Made by a program: the position numbers and the translations under genes. A model generated the notes under the pieces. It did no database searches. It worked only from the letters and a program-made list of their open reading frames with translations, and was not told the origin of the DNA. Source: Acidobacteria bacterium OLB17 (GTDB lineage: Bacteria > Acidobacteriota > Blastocatellia > Pyrinomonadales > Pyrinomonadaceae). From it: a stretch of 64,000 nt of DNA. Where the stretch lies: assembly GCA_001567505.1 (NCBI GenBank), contig LLEU01000039.1:62001-126000 (forward strand). The letters run 5' to 3'. This document shows positions 28,006-36,484 of this stretch, in pieces; within the stretch, counting starts at the first letter, position 1, and every line of letters starts with the position of its first letter.

Positions 28006-28506
28006 CTAATAGCGAAGTTTCAGCTCCGTGTAATTTCGCCATGAGCGGTCGAGGAATGCGATCTCGTCCTCGGTCAGTTCGCGTTTTACACGAGCGGGCG
28101 AACCAAGGATCATCGACCGAGGCGGCACGATCGTCCCCGGCGTGAGCAGCGAACCGGCGCCGATGAGACATTCTTCCCCGACATGGACGCCGTCCATCAG
28201 GATCGCACCCATTCCGATCAGGCAGCGGTTCTCGACAGTGCAGCCGTGGAGAAGGACGCGATGGCCGGCCGTTATCTCGTCGCCGAGGATCGTCGGATGA
28301 GTGCCGCCCGTGACGTGAATAACGCTGTTGTCCTGAATATTCGTGCGTGCGCCGATGCGAATGTGATTAACGTCGCCGCGGACGACCGTGCCGAACCAGA
28401 TGCTTGAATCTTCGCCGATCTCCACATCGCCGATCACCTCGGCGTTCTCGGCAATAAAGGCGGACGCATGAATGCGTGGTTCGTTGTTCTCGAAACGTCT
28501 GATCAT
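28006..28506 (-). CDS. Gamma-carbonic-anhydrase-family protein
   Basis: 166 residues from ATG 28506, overlapping the murJ stop (ATGA). A left-handed beta-helix of hexapeptide repeats is present, with the zinc-site histidines of the gamma-CA/PaaY family in NSVIHVTGG and GHRVLLHGC, and CLIGMGAILMDGV after them. Some relatives are active carbonic anhydrases and others are thioesterase-linked or of unknown function. The longer upstream reading (to 28695) is a shadow of murJ. Confidence 0.85.
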   Translation of the reverse strand: MIRRFENNEPRIHASAFIAENAEVIGDVEIGEDSSIWFGTVVRGDVNHIRIGARTNIQDNSVIHVTGGTHPTILGDEITAGHRVLLHGCTVENRCLIGMGAILMDGVHVGEECLIGAGSLLTPGTIVPPRSMILGSPARVKRELTEDEIAFLDRSWRNYTELKLRY

Positions 28507-30227
28507 ACAGGATCCCGTCCAAATCGTTTTTGGGCCATCGTATAGAGTTGATGAAGCTCGTGCACCCGCAACAAGAGAGCGCAAACTACAAATGCCGCCC
28601 CGCCTAGGATGATCGGCACGAATGCTTCGACAAGCCGCAGCGTAATGCCCTGCGAGCCGTATCGCCCGACGATGAAATGATAACTTGCGTAGCAAACGAC
28701 GGAAAGAACGGCCGACGAGACGGCGATCTTCACGAAGGCCGTCGCGATGCTGCGGCCGTTCAAACGGCTGATCTTCCGCCTCAAAAGATAAGCGAGTGCC
28801 GTGAAGTTAAAGAGCGCGACGAGGGACGTTGCAAGTGCGACGCCCAAGTGGCCGTATCCGAACGGCGTCTCGGGCGTGACGCCGTAATGCGAGAACCATT
28901 CGCGAAGGCCGTAGCACCCAACGAAATTAACGACGATCGATGCAAGTGCGATGATCATCGGCGTCTTCGCGTCGTCCAGCGCGTAGAACGCCGGCGAGAG
29001 TATCTTTATGGCCGCATAGCCCGTCAATCCGATCGAATAGCCGACAAGCGCCGTCGCCGTCATCTGCGTTGCGAGCGCGTCAAAACGCCCGCGTTCATAG
29101 ATGAGCCGAATTATCGGTTCACCCAGCACGATCAGGCCGCAGGCGCTCGGCAGCGTCATCAGGAAAACGAGATTCATCGACGACGAGATCGTATCGCGGA
29201 ACTCGCCTTTTTTGCCTTCGGCCGCAAGGCGTGAAAGCACAGGGATCGCCGCCGTCCCGACCGCAACACCAAAAAGGCCGATCGGGAACTGCATAAGGCG
29301 GAAAGCGTAATTCAGCCAGCCTTGTGCGCCGTCGATCGACGAGACGAAATAGGTGTTGACGAGCACGTTTATCTGCACGGCCGACGTGCCGAGGATCGCG
29401 GGCGTCATAAGGGCGACGACCTTTCGAACGCCCTCATCTGCAAGCGAGATGACCGGCGTGAAACGGAACCCGACGCGGAAGAGCGAAGGCAGCTGCATCG
29501 CGAGGCCGGCCGCGCCGCCGATGAGCGTTCCGATCGACATTCCGATGATCGCCCACTGTGCTCCCTCGTTCGGGATCACGTTCTTGTCCGTGGGCACCGT
29601 CCACCCGCCGCCGCTCAGCCAATATGCGAGCGAGAGGCCGACGCCGATCGAGACGATGTTAAAGACGGTCGAGGCCGAGGCGGGAATGCCGAAAATGTTC
29701 TTCGTGTTCAGTACGCCCATCGCGACCGCGGCAAGAGCGACCAGCAAAATGTACGGGAACATTATCTGCGTCAACGTCGTCGCGAGTGCGGCCTTTTCGG
29801 GCGAGAAGCCGTCGGCAACAACGCCGACCAATTCTTTTGAAAAAATGATGCCGACGATGCAGATGATGCTCAAGACGACCGCGAGCAGATTGAAGATCAG
29901 GCTTGCGAGCCGCCACGCCGCCTTTTCGCCGAGCTTGATCTGGTAGTCGGTAAAGACCTTGACGAAGGCGACCGAAAGGGCACCCTCGGCGAAAAGATCG
30001 CGAAGGACATTCGGCAGGCGAAATGCGACAACATACGCATCGGTCAAGAATCCCGCACCGAAGAACCGTGCAAAGATCATCTCCCGTACGAGCCCGAAAA
30101 GGCGGGAGAACATCACGGCGATCGACACGATACCGGCCGAACGCGCAACGCTCGTCGGACGCGGCGTCGGTGGTTCGGCGGCGTTCTCAGCGGTTTGAAA
30201 TGGCCTGGTATCTTCGATCGACGGCAT
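28503..30227 (-). CDS. murJ: Lipid II flippase MurJ
   Basis: 574 residues with about 14 membrane spans. MurJ/MviN signatures include SRLFGLVREMIFARFFGAG at the N-terminus, AYVVAFRLPNVLRDLFAEGA and FPIGLFGVAVGTAAIPVLS. It moves the peptidoglycan precursor lipid II across the inner membrane. It is coupled to the gamma-CA gene by an ATGA overlap. The dacB gene lies upstream on the same strand, so envelope genes are grouped here. Confidence 0.94.
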   Translation of the reverse strand: MPSIEDTRPFQTAENAAEPPTPRPTSVARSAGIVSIAVMFSRLFGLVREMIFARFFGAGFLTDAYVVAFRLPNVLRDLFAEGALSVAFVKVFTDYQIKLGEKAAWRLASLIFNLLAVVLSIICIVGIIFSKELVGVVADGFSPEKAALATTLTQIMFPYILLVALAAVAMGVLNTKNIFGIPASASTVFNIVSIGVGLSLAYWLSGGGWTVPTDKNVIPNEGAQWAIIGMSIGTLIGGAAGLAMQLPSLFRVGFRFTPVISLADEGVRKVVALMTPAILGTSAVQINVLVNTYFVSSIDGAQGWLNYAFRLMQFPIGLFGVAVGTAAIPVLSRLAAEGKKGEFRDTISSSMNLVFLMTLPSACGLIVLGEPIIRLIYERGRFDALATQMTATALVGYSIGLTGYAAIKILSPAFYALDDAKTPMIIALASIVVNFVGCYGLREWFSHYGVTPETPFGYGHLGVALATSLVALFNFTALAYLLRRKISRLNGRSIATAFVKIAVSSAVLSVVCYASYHFIVGRYGSQGITLRLVEAFVPIILGGAAFVVCALLLRVHELHQLYTMAQKRFGRDPV

Positions 30228-30327
30228 TAGCGACTAGAATCGAAGATTATCGCATGCTTGCGAGCGAATCGGGGAAGAGAATGAGAAGAAAATTCGATAA
30301 CGGCCGCAGCCATGCCGAACCTTGCCG

Positions 30328-31707
30328 TCAATGCGATGCATTGCGCGGATAAGAGATCCGCGAGGTCGCCATTCGTTTGTCGAGCGAAACGGCCGTGTAA
30401 TTGAAGGAGACGGGGCCGCCGAACTGTCCCTGCACGAGCGAGACGTAAAGATTCTGGAAAGAGCGGAACTGATTCACGCTGCCTCTCTGGTTGAAGATCA
30501 CGAAGAGCAGCTTGCCTTTTTGCGTGTTCACTTCGCCCGAGAGTGCACTTACGCCGTGGTCGGTCTGCCGCAGAGTTCCCGTCTTTCCGACGACGCTGCC
30601 CGCATAGAAATCATTATCGAAGCGATTTTCGAGCGTCCCTTCGTCGAGGCCCGCTACGGGCATAATGTCGGCAAAATTCATCCGATAACGGCCGAGTTCC
30701 TTCTGGAGAGCACGCAGAAGCCGCATCATCGCGTTCGGCGAGACCCGGTTTATGCCGAGGCCGCTCGTCGTCGCAAGTGAGAATTCGCTGTCGGGCACGT
30801 TCGCGTTCAGCTCAACGATCCGGGAAACGCCGAACGGCCCGCCGATCATATCGCCGAGGCGTTCTGCAAGAAAGTTGTTCGAATAGCAGAGAGTGGCCTT
30901 CAGGATCTCACGCATCTTCGCGGATTCGTGCGAAAAGAGAAGCGTAAGGTCGCTCGGGATCGGCTGTACGGACGCCGTACCGCCTACCGAAACGCTCGGT
31001 AGGCTCGGGATCGTGCCCATTCGGCCGGAGTTGTTCAAATAATCGACCCAAGCTCGTGCCGCCGCAGGCGAGCGCCTCGAAAGGTCAAGCGTTGACAGCA
31101 GCAGGTCGGCAGAACGCTGCGATGAGCCGGAGAGGTTCATCACGAAATCGAACGTGACGACGACGTTGCCGGTTATCGAGCGGATCCCGCGTCGATTGAG
31201 TTCGTTCGCGATCAGGATCGCATGTTCGTAGTTGAACACGGGATCCTTGCCGGAAATGTAGAGGTCGCCGTTGAGCGTTCCCGTGGTCCGGTCGATGGTG
31301 CCGTTCGTATAGACATTCGTCGCAAAACGGAAATCGGGGCCGAAGGTCTTAAGGACGGCGTAGGCCGTCGCGATCTTTACGTTCGAGGCCGGGTTAAAGA
31401 GTGCAGAAGAGTTAGATTCGACGACCACGCCGCCATCCATCGTTTCCACCAAGATGCCCGAGTATCCGGGGATCGTCTGCTCGGCAAGCAGCGGAAACGT
31501 TGTGCGGACAGCGTTTACGGGCTGCGTGGCCGCCGCTGTCGAAATGCCGGTCGGCTTTACTAGCGAGCCGTCGGAAGGCTGAGGCTCCGGCTTGTAGATC
31601 TTGATGTCCTGAAGCAGCGGCCGTGTAGCCTGTCCCTGCACGGCAAAAGATCCGAAAACCAGGGACGCGAAAACGACGACAAATTTTATCGTGGTGGCCT
31701 TGATCAT
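30328..31707 (-). CDS. dacB: PBP4-type D-alanyl-D-alanine carboxypeptidase/endopeptidase (S13)
   Basis: 459 residues from ATG 31707, with a signal peptide ending AVQGQ near residue 26; the frame stays open upstream but that part is not signal-like. The three penicillin-binding motifs are present: SNVK (in NPASNVKIATAY), SNN (in CYSNNFLAERLG) and KTG (in VVGKTGTLRQ). Such periplasmic enzymes trim peptide stems or cut cross-links in peptidoglycan. No clear ribosome site is seen before the start. Confidence 0.9.
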   Translation of the reverse strand: MIKATTIKFVVVFASLVFGSFAVQGQATRPLLQDIKIYKPEPQPSDGSLVKPTGISTAAATQPVNAVRTTFPLLAEQTIPGYSGILVETMDGGVVVESNSSALFNPASNVKIATAYAVLKTFGPDFRFATNVYTNGTIDRTTGTLNGDLYISGKDPVFNYEHAILIANELNRRGIRSITGNVVVTFDFVMNLSGSSQRSADLLLSTLDLSRRSPAAARAWVDYLNNSGRMGTIPSLPSVSVGGTASVQPIPSDLTLLFSHESAKMREILKATLCYSNNFLAERLGDMIGGPFGVSRIVELNANVPDSEFSLATTSGLGINRVSPNAMMRLLRALQKELGRYRMNFADIMPVAGLDEGTLENRFDNDFYAGSVVGKTGTLRQTDHGVSALSGEVNTQKGKLLFVIFNQRGSVNQFRSFQNLYVSLVQGQFGGPVSFNYTAVSLDKRMATSRISYPRNASH

Positions 31708-31836
31708 TACGTGGATCGATCTGCGAGAGCAGTCTGATGCGGAGCCGGGAAAACCGGCCTCGTCGTTATTGTACCACAGCTTGCGGCCGCGGCGTGACCT
31801 TTTTACATTCAGGGACATCTCGCAACCCTACAAATA

Positions 31837-31888
31837 CCGACGTCATCGCTCTGGGCTTTTGCCCATCTATTTGCGGAAAAGCTCCGCT
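31837..31888. repeat. Direct repeat copy 1 (two-hairpin unit)
   Basis: A 52-nt unit beginning ccgacg and ending gctccgct, containing tgggcttttgccca and gcggaaaagctccgc. Copy 2 starts 62 nt further on and matches at about 44 of 51 positions, with identity strongest in the hairpin halves. Confidence 0.75.
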
Positions 31889-31898
31889 ATTATCAAAT

Positions 31899-31949
31899 CC
31901 GACGCTGTCGATCTGGGCTTTGCCCACCTATTTGCGGAAAAGCTCCGCT
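31899..31949. repeat. Direct repeat copy 2 (two-hairpin unit)
   Basis: A 51-nt unit matching copy 1. One T is missing in the first loop and several changes lie in its left part. Base changes avoid the stem arms, so both hairpins can still form. Confidence 0.75.
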
Positions 31950-32131
31950 TTTCCGATCACGTCGCCAAAACTATTCATGCGGCTTTGCCGCCGACCGCAA
32001 CGTCTCTCGCTATTTGATGAAGGCCGTTCGGCCATTGATGCAGGGAATTTTCGTCGCTCTGGTGCAAAACCCGCGAAAATTGACTTTCCTTTCCCCGACT
32101 GCCTAGAATCCTACAACCGAGACGCGTTTTA

Positions 32132-32797
32132 ATGAAGAAAGACAAGGCTTTGCCGATCACTCCGAAGACGATCAAACAGGCCCACGCGGCATCCGCAGAC
32201 GCGATCAAGGCCAGGCTTGCGGAGTTCTCCGCCATTCTCGAAACAGGCGATGACTCGCGTTTCTGGGAAGAGATGGTGTTTTGCTTTTTTACGGGCGGCT
32301 GCTCGGCAAAAATGGGGATGAGGTCGATCGAAAAGGTGCGGCACCTACTTCAGAACGGTTCGCAGGAACAGCTCGCGAACGCACTGTCGGGAACGCATCG
32401 GTACCCGAACGCGAGGTCGCGATACATCGTAGCTTCGAGGGAATTTCTGCAGAAGGATTGCGATCTAAGGCTTAAGGCACGGCTTCTTGACTTCTCCGAT
32501 CCACACGAACGCCGCGATTGGCTCGTACGGGAAAAGGGGATAAAGGGCCTCGGGTATAAGGAAGCAAGTCATTTCCTGCGAAATGTCGGGTTTCGCGGCT
32601 ACGCGATCCTTGATAAGCACGTACTGAACTGCCTTGCCGCACTAAAAATAATTCCAGACCCAAAGCCACCAAATACGCGTTCTCGGTATCTAACCATCGA
32701 GGAAAGCCTTAAAAAACTTTCGCGCCGCACGGGGATCGACTTTGATGAGCTGGACCTCGTGCTTTGGTCGATGAAAACGGGCGAGATCCTCAAATGA
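32132..32797 (+). CDS. ogg: 8-oxoguanine DNA glycosylase/AP lyase, archaeal OGG2 type
   Basis: 221 residues. The helix-hairpin-helix and catalytic region reads KGIKGLGYKEASHFLRNVG (catalytic Lys) followed by ILDKHVLNCL (catalytic Asp). The rest is helical, with the C-terminal DELDLVLWSMKTGEILK typical of OGG2-type enzymes such as those of Methanocaldococcus. The enzyme removes 8-oxoguanine opposite cytosine and nicks the strand. It follows the hairpin-rich spacer and precedes the TPR gene by 24 nt. Confidence 0.85.
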   Translation: MKKDKALPITPKTIKQAHAASADAIKARLAEFSAILETGDDSRFWEEMVFCFFTGGCSAKMGMRSIEKVRHLLQNGSQEQLANALSGTHRYPNARSRYIVASREFLQKDCDLRLKARLLDFSDPHERRDWLVREKGIKGLGYKEASHFLRNVGFRGYAILDKHVLNCLAALKIIPDPKPPNTRSRYLTIEESLKKLSRRTGIDFDELDLVLWSMKTGEILK

Positions 32798-32821
32798 GAT
32801 CCGACAAGGCCTAAGATCGAT

Positions 32822-34396
32822 ATGATGCAGCCTTCCGAAAAACGATGTTTCTTGGGACCTCTCCTAAAGCTTGACTGCGTTCTTTTAATGGCCTGCATCG
32901 TTGTTTTGACGGCACCTGCCGCCTTTTCGCAACGGATCTCGGAGGCGACAAAGGACGACCTTAAAGAGGCGATCCGCCTGACACGGGCCAATGAGCTCAA
33001 GAAGAGCGAGGCGATCCTTCAGACGATCGTGCATTCCGCTCCCGGCTTCGCAAAAGCACGCACCGAGCTTGCCTTCAACCTAACAAAACAGCGTCGGTTC
33101 GTTGACGCCTACGATATGGTGCTGTCTGTCCTCGACAAGGATAAAGAGGACTCGCGAGCTCTCTCGGTTCTCGGAGCAATTTTGCTTTCGAGCGGACGGC
33201 TTCGCGAGGCACGGGCGATCGTTTATCGAGCGCTCGACCTCGATCGCAGCGAACATCTTGCCTGGGCGTGCCTCGGGATGCTCGATTATTACGACAACGA
33301 TGTCGATCAGGCATTGAACAGCCTGAAGCAGGCGATCTACCTTGCTCCGCGCGAGCCTGATTACTATTTTTCCTTGGCGCAGGCCTCCGTCCGGGCAGAT
33401 CGATACAAGGATGCGGCAACCGCTTACGACCGCTTTCTAGCCACGTCCGGCGTGATGGACGTCGATCGACGCGACAGGATCCGCGGCCTGATCAGCTTTC
33501 TTCGCTACCTGGGCGAGCGTCCTTCGCTCTACGATGCTGGCGGAAGCAGCGAAACGACATTCAAGTTCGAGCTTACGAACAACCTGCCCGTCATTCAGGT
33601 CTATCTGAACGGCCGCGAGAAGCCTTTCCGCTTTGTCATCGATACCGGTTCCGGAATGACCGTGCTGTCGCAGAAGGCGGCGAATGAGCTCGGGATGAAG
33701 GAGGTTGCAAGAGGCGGCAACGGACGCGGTGTCGGCGGTGACGGCAAGTTCGCGATCGTTTACGGCTTTCTGGATGAGATCAGGATGGGTGAAGTGAGTG
33801 TTCACAACGTTCCGGTCTATCTGCGGGAGATAAAGTCCCGACACAATGTTGACGGATACCTTGGCCTTGCGGTCATCTCGAAATACTTCTTTACGATCGA
33901 CTACGGAACGAGCACGGTCCTCTTGTCGAAGGAAGATAAGGCCGACATCTTCTCGAAGGAGAATGTTCAGCATACGCTTCCGCTTCGCCTTACGCCGAGC
34001 GGATTCTTAAGCGGCGAGGTGGGCGTTGCCGGGATCGAGGCCGAGCTGAATTTCATCGTCGATACGGCCGCGAGCGTTTCGGTCATTTCGGACAACGTCG
34101 CCGCCGCCGAGACGATCAAGAAATACCTCAGCGATCAGCGGTACAAGGTCGTCGGATCGGCGGGCGAGGTCGTTGACGTGCCTTCATTTCTGCTGCCGCG
34201 TGTTACATTCGGAAAGAACTTTCGAGCGCCTCTGCTGGCCGTTGCTCTCGACCTGGACGTCATAAACGAAACTTCCGGCTTCGAGCAGGCGGGGATACTC
34301 GGCGGGAATTTTCTGAAGAATTATCGTGTCGCTTTTGATTTCAAACGCTCGCGTGTCAAGTTGACGCCGATCGCCAACGAGGACCTGCCGGAATGA
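32822..34396 (+). CDS. Exported TPR protein with two retropepsin-like aspartic protease domains
   Basis: 524 residues. The signal peptide ends AAFSQ near 37; TPR-like helices run about 40-210 (AKARTELAFNLTKQ, AWACLGMLDYYDND). Then come two retroviral-type aspartyl protease halves. The first has FVIDTGSGMTVLS near 271-283 and a glycine-rich flap; the second has FIVDTAASVSVIS near 411-423 and ILGGNFLKNYRVAFD. A pair in one chain could form one two-lobed active site like pepsin, but the second copy has DTA-A instead of DTG-S. Coupled to the PIN gene by an ATGA overlap. Confidence 0.8.
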   Translation: MMQPSEKRCFLGPLLKLDCVLLMACIVVLTAPAAFSQRISEATKDDLKEAIRLTRANELKKSEAILQTIVHSAPGFAKARTELAFNLTKQRRFVDAYDMVLSVLDKDKEDSRALSVLGAILLSSGRLREARAIVYRALDLDRSEHLAWACLGMLDYYDNDVDQALNSLKQAIYLAPREPDYYFSLAQASVRADRYKDAATAYDRFLATSGVMDVDRRDRIRGLISFLRYLGERPSLYDAGGSSETTFKFELTNNLPVIQVYLNGREKPFRFVIDTGSGMTVLSQKAANELGMKEVARGGNGRGVGGDGKFAIVYGFLDEIRMGEVSVHNVPVYLREIKSRHNVDGYLGLAVISKYFFTIDYGTSTVLLSKEDKADIFSKENVQHTLPLRLTPSGFLSGEVGVAGIEAELNFIVDTAASVSVISDNVAAAETIKKYLSDQRYKVVGSAGEVVDVPSFLLPRVTFGKNFRAPLLAVALDLDVINETSGFEQAGILGGNFLKNYRVAFDFKRSRVKLTPIANEDLPE

Positions 34397-34854
34397 GAAC
34401 GAGCCTCTATCTTGAAACTTCGGTCATCGGCGCGTATCTCGACAACGGCGACACGTTTCGCCGCGACCTGACGATACGATGGTGGGAGCACGAGATGCAG
34501 GATTATGACGCCTTCTCGTCGTACCTCGTCCGCCGAGAGCTTGAGCGTTTTCCGGAGCCGCATCGAACGGGCTATCTGAACCTCGCAAAGGAGACGAACG
34601 AGCTCGACATCCCGGAAGAAGCAGCGATACTCGCCGAAGGCTATATCGAGCGAGGCGTCATCCATCGCCGATTCCTGTCGAACGCGGTGCATTACGCGGT
34701 CGCTTCCGTTTACAAGCTCGATTATTTCGTTACGTGGGATTTTGGCCATCTCGCGAACGTCCGCAAGCAGGCGCGTCTGCGACTATTCAACACGGCGGCC
34801 GGCTTTGCCTCCCCGACGATCATAACGCCCGAATTTCTCGTCCATTCGATCTAG
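34393..34854 (+). CDS. PIN-domain protein, orphan
   Basis: 153 residues. PIN landmarks are SLYLETSVIGAYLD (acidic-Thr-Ser start), RRELERF and WDFGHLANV. The usual DALH acidic residue is Asn here (NAVHYAVASVYKLDYFV). PIN domains are metal-dependent RNases, often VapC toxins, but no antitoxin-sized gene lies beside it. The ATG overlaps the stop of the protease gene instead. A strong terminator follows. It may be a solitary or inactivated PIN protein. Confidence 0.72.
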   Translation: MRTSLYLETSVIGAYLDNGDTFRRDLTIRWWEHEMQDYDAFSSYLVRRELERFPEPHRTGYLNLAKETNELDIPEEAAILAEGYIERGVIHRRFLSNAVHYAVASVYKLDYFVTWDFGHLANVRKQARLRLFNTAAGFASPTIITPEFLVHSI

Positions 34855-34882
34855 AAGGCCGTAATTCGGTACTTAGCCAAGA

Positions 34883-34919
34883 AAAAGGCTGCTCGGAGAT
34901 GCTCTCCGAACAGCCTTTT
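34883..34919. terminator. Strong bidirectional terminator hairpin
   Basis: A 16-bp stem with one mismatch: AAAAGGCTG (34883-34891) pairs with CAGCCTTTT (34911-34919), and TCGGAGA (34893-34899) pairs with TCTCCGA (34903-34909), around a 3-nt loop. T-rich on one side and A-rich on the other, it can stop transcripts from both convergent genes. Confidence 0.85.
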
Positions 34920-34946
34920 CGTCTTTTCGGCCTTAAGCCGGGAGGT

Positions 34947-35672
34947 TTACGGCCGTGGTTTGCCTTCAACGAATTTCGGAAGCGAGACCGCTTGATTCAG
35001 GTACACGCCGAATTCCGTTCCGGATTTCACATTCACATCCTCGCCCTTGGTCTGGGTCTCGGTAATTAGGCCGCCGACACCGCCGATGATACCGCCGATG
35101 AGAGCGCCTTTTCCGCCGCCGATCGCCGCACCTAGGATAGCGCCGCCCGCACCGCCGCCGCCGATGAAGATGAGCTTGCGATGCTTCATCTTATCGCCGG
35201 ATGCAGTTCCTTCGTTGTCGCTTTTGCCGTCCTTAGTGTCGAGGTCGGTGAGCGAGCCGTTGATGGAACGCGTCGTGCCGTTCGGCAGGCGAACCGATGT
35301 GAAACTCACATCGATCGTGCCGGGTTTGCCGCCCTTGCGCGCCTTCTGAACGCTGTCAACACGGCCATTCACCGTGCTGCCGACCGGAATGACGATCACG
35401 CCGTTGCTCGAATAGACGGGTTCGGTCACGGTCGTCGAGAAGGTCGAGCCTTCGACCGACGTCTTCGACGAGAGTTTCGAATTTAGACGTACTCGAACGA
35501 CCGTCCCGCTCGGGATCGAATAGACCGGAACAACGACCTTCTTGACGACCGTCGTCCGTTTTTTGCGGATCACCGGCCTCTTCTTCCTCTGAGAGAAGGC
35601 GTCAGTCACCCCGACGCCGACGATCACTGCGATCGCTGCGGCGATCATTTGTTTGTTGAATATTCGTTTCAT
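34947..35672 (-). CDS. Exported protein with C-terminal glycine-zipper segment, function unknown
   Basis: 241 residues. The N-terminal signal ends DAFSQ near residue 28. A very basic stretch (RKKRPVIRKKRTTVVKK) follows, then a beta-rich part (SIPSGTVVRVRLNSKLSSKT, VIPVGSTVNGRVDSV) like pilus/TraB-type beta-barrel linkers. A glycine-zipper segment (residues about 172-207, repeated GG-x3-G) could sit in or on a membrane, and a short beta tail ends the protein. I do not recognise a specific family. It is transcribed alone between the terminator and a divergent DUF5658-like gene. Confidence 0.6.
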   Translation of the reverse strand: MKRIFNKQMIAAAIAVIVGVGVTDAFSQRKKRPVIRKKRTTVVKKVVVPVYSIPSGTVVRVRLNSKLSSKTSVEGSTFSTTVTEPVYSSNGVIVIPVGSTVNGRVDSVQKARKGGKPGTIDVSFTSVRLPNGTTRSINGSLTDLDTKDGKSDNEGTASGDKMKHRKLIFIGGGGAGGAILGAAIGGGKGALIGGIIGGVGGLITETQTKGEDVNVKSGTEFGVYLNQAVSLPKFVEGKPRP

Positions 35673-35937
35673 AAAGGTTCCTCCAGCAGTTTTCTAAGAT
35701 AAAGCGACCGGACAATAAGATCTGCCGACAAAAAAAGAGATGCCCGATGTCTCGATATTATCATTTGAAAAGAGTAAGATAAAGGAAATCACATTTTTGT
35801 GGAATTTGCGTCTATTAGCTGTTTTGTCTGGCAAGTCAGTAAATTTACCGCGTTCGCTTTTCGTTGATCCGAGGCCTTGGATCTTTAGGCCGTCGTGTTT
35901 AACGCTGCTCGTTGAACGAGTTTTTACGGAGAAGAAT

Positions 35938-36324
35938 ATGCCGTTGACCAGGCCCGCGATCTTGCTTTTTGGACTGAATCTACTTGACGCCCTGCTTACG
36001 ATCATCTGGGTCAGGAGCGGCGTTGCGACCGAAAGCAACCAACTGATGGCGAGCCTGCTTGATATCGGCAATGCACCTTTTTTGATCGTGAAGGTCGCGA
36101 TCGGAGCTGTCGCCGCGGTCGTCATTATGCGATGGGGCTCAAGGCCGCTTGCGCGATATGGCCTGGCCGTCGCCCTTGCCGTCTATATCGGACTAATGGG
36201 CATCCATATCTTTACCGGCCTTGCGGCTTTTGGATACGTCGCGAACGATGTGGCAAGAGGAGCGAGCGAGCCCGTGGTCGGCTTCTTTTCTGCAGTATTC
36301 TCCGCCATTCCCTCACTTTTTTAG
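35938..36324 (+). CDS. DUF5658-like small membrane protein
   Basis: 128 residues from ATG 35938, which has CGGAG seven nt upstream; the frame stays open upstream without a site. Four predicted membrane segments are seen. The first helices read NLLDALLTIIWVRSG, then SNQLMASLLDIG, the pattern of DUF5658. Function unknown. It is upstream of and on the same strand as the HtrA-like protease, with a 160-nt gap that may hold its own promoter. Confidence 0.6.
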   Translation: MPLTRPAILLFGLNLLDALLTIIWVRSGVATESNQLMASLLDIGNAPFLIVKVAIGAVAAVVIMRWGSRPLARYGLAVALAVYIGLMGIHIFTGLAAFGYVANDVARGASEPVVGFFSAVFSAIPSLF

Positions 36325-36484
36325 ATATTCAAGACTTCTCGGTCGCCGATGTCGCGGTTCGCTTCCCGAAACGGCGGCGAAATGAAACCTTTCCGAAAAT
36401 TGCAATGTAATGCACAACGGGATGCCTTTTTTCGCGCATCTCAAAGGTTGTTATATTTATCTTTGGGCTTGAGGTATTCATAAA

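Larger units (their letters stand above)
31708..32131. other. 424-nt spacer rich in small hairpins and a duplicated unit
   Basis: No gene is seen. Six short perfect stem-loops occur in about 190 nt. They are TGGGC/GCCCA and GCGGA/TCCGC in each of two repeat copies, then GCGGC-TTT-GCCGC (31979-31991) and GGCCG-TT-CGGCC (32022-32033). It separates the divergent dacB and ogg genes and should contain both promoters, but no convincing -35/-10 pair is seen. Confidence 0.6.

Noticed and set aside
34393-34854. VapBC toxin-antitoxin module
   Set aside because: Only the PIN protein is present; no small antitoxin frame is found on either side, and one acidic residue is replaced.
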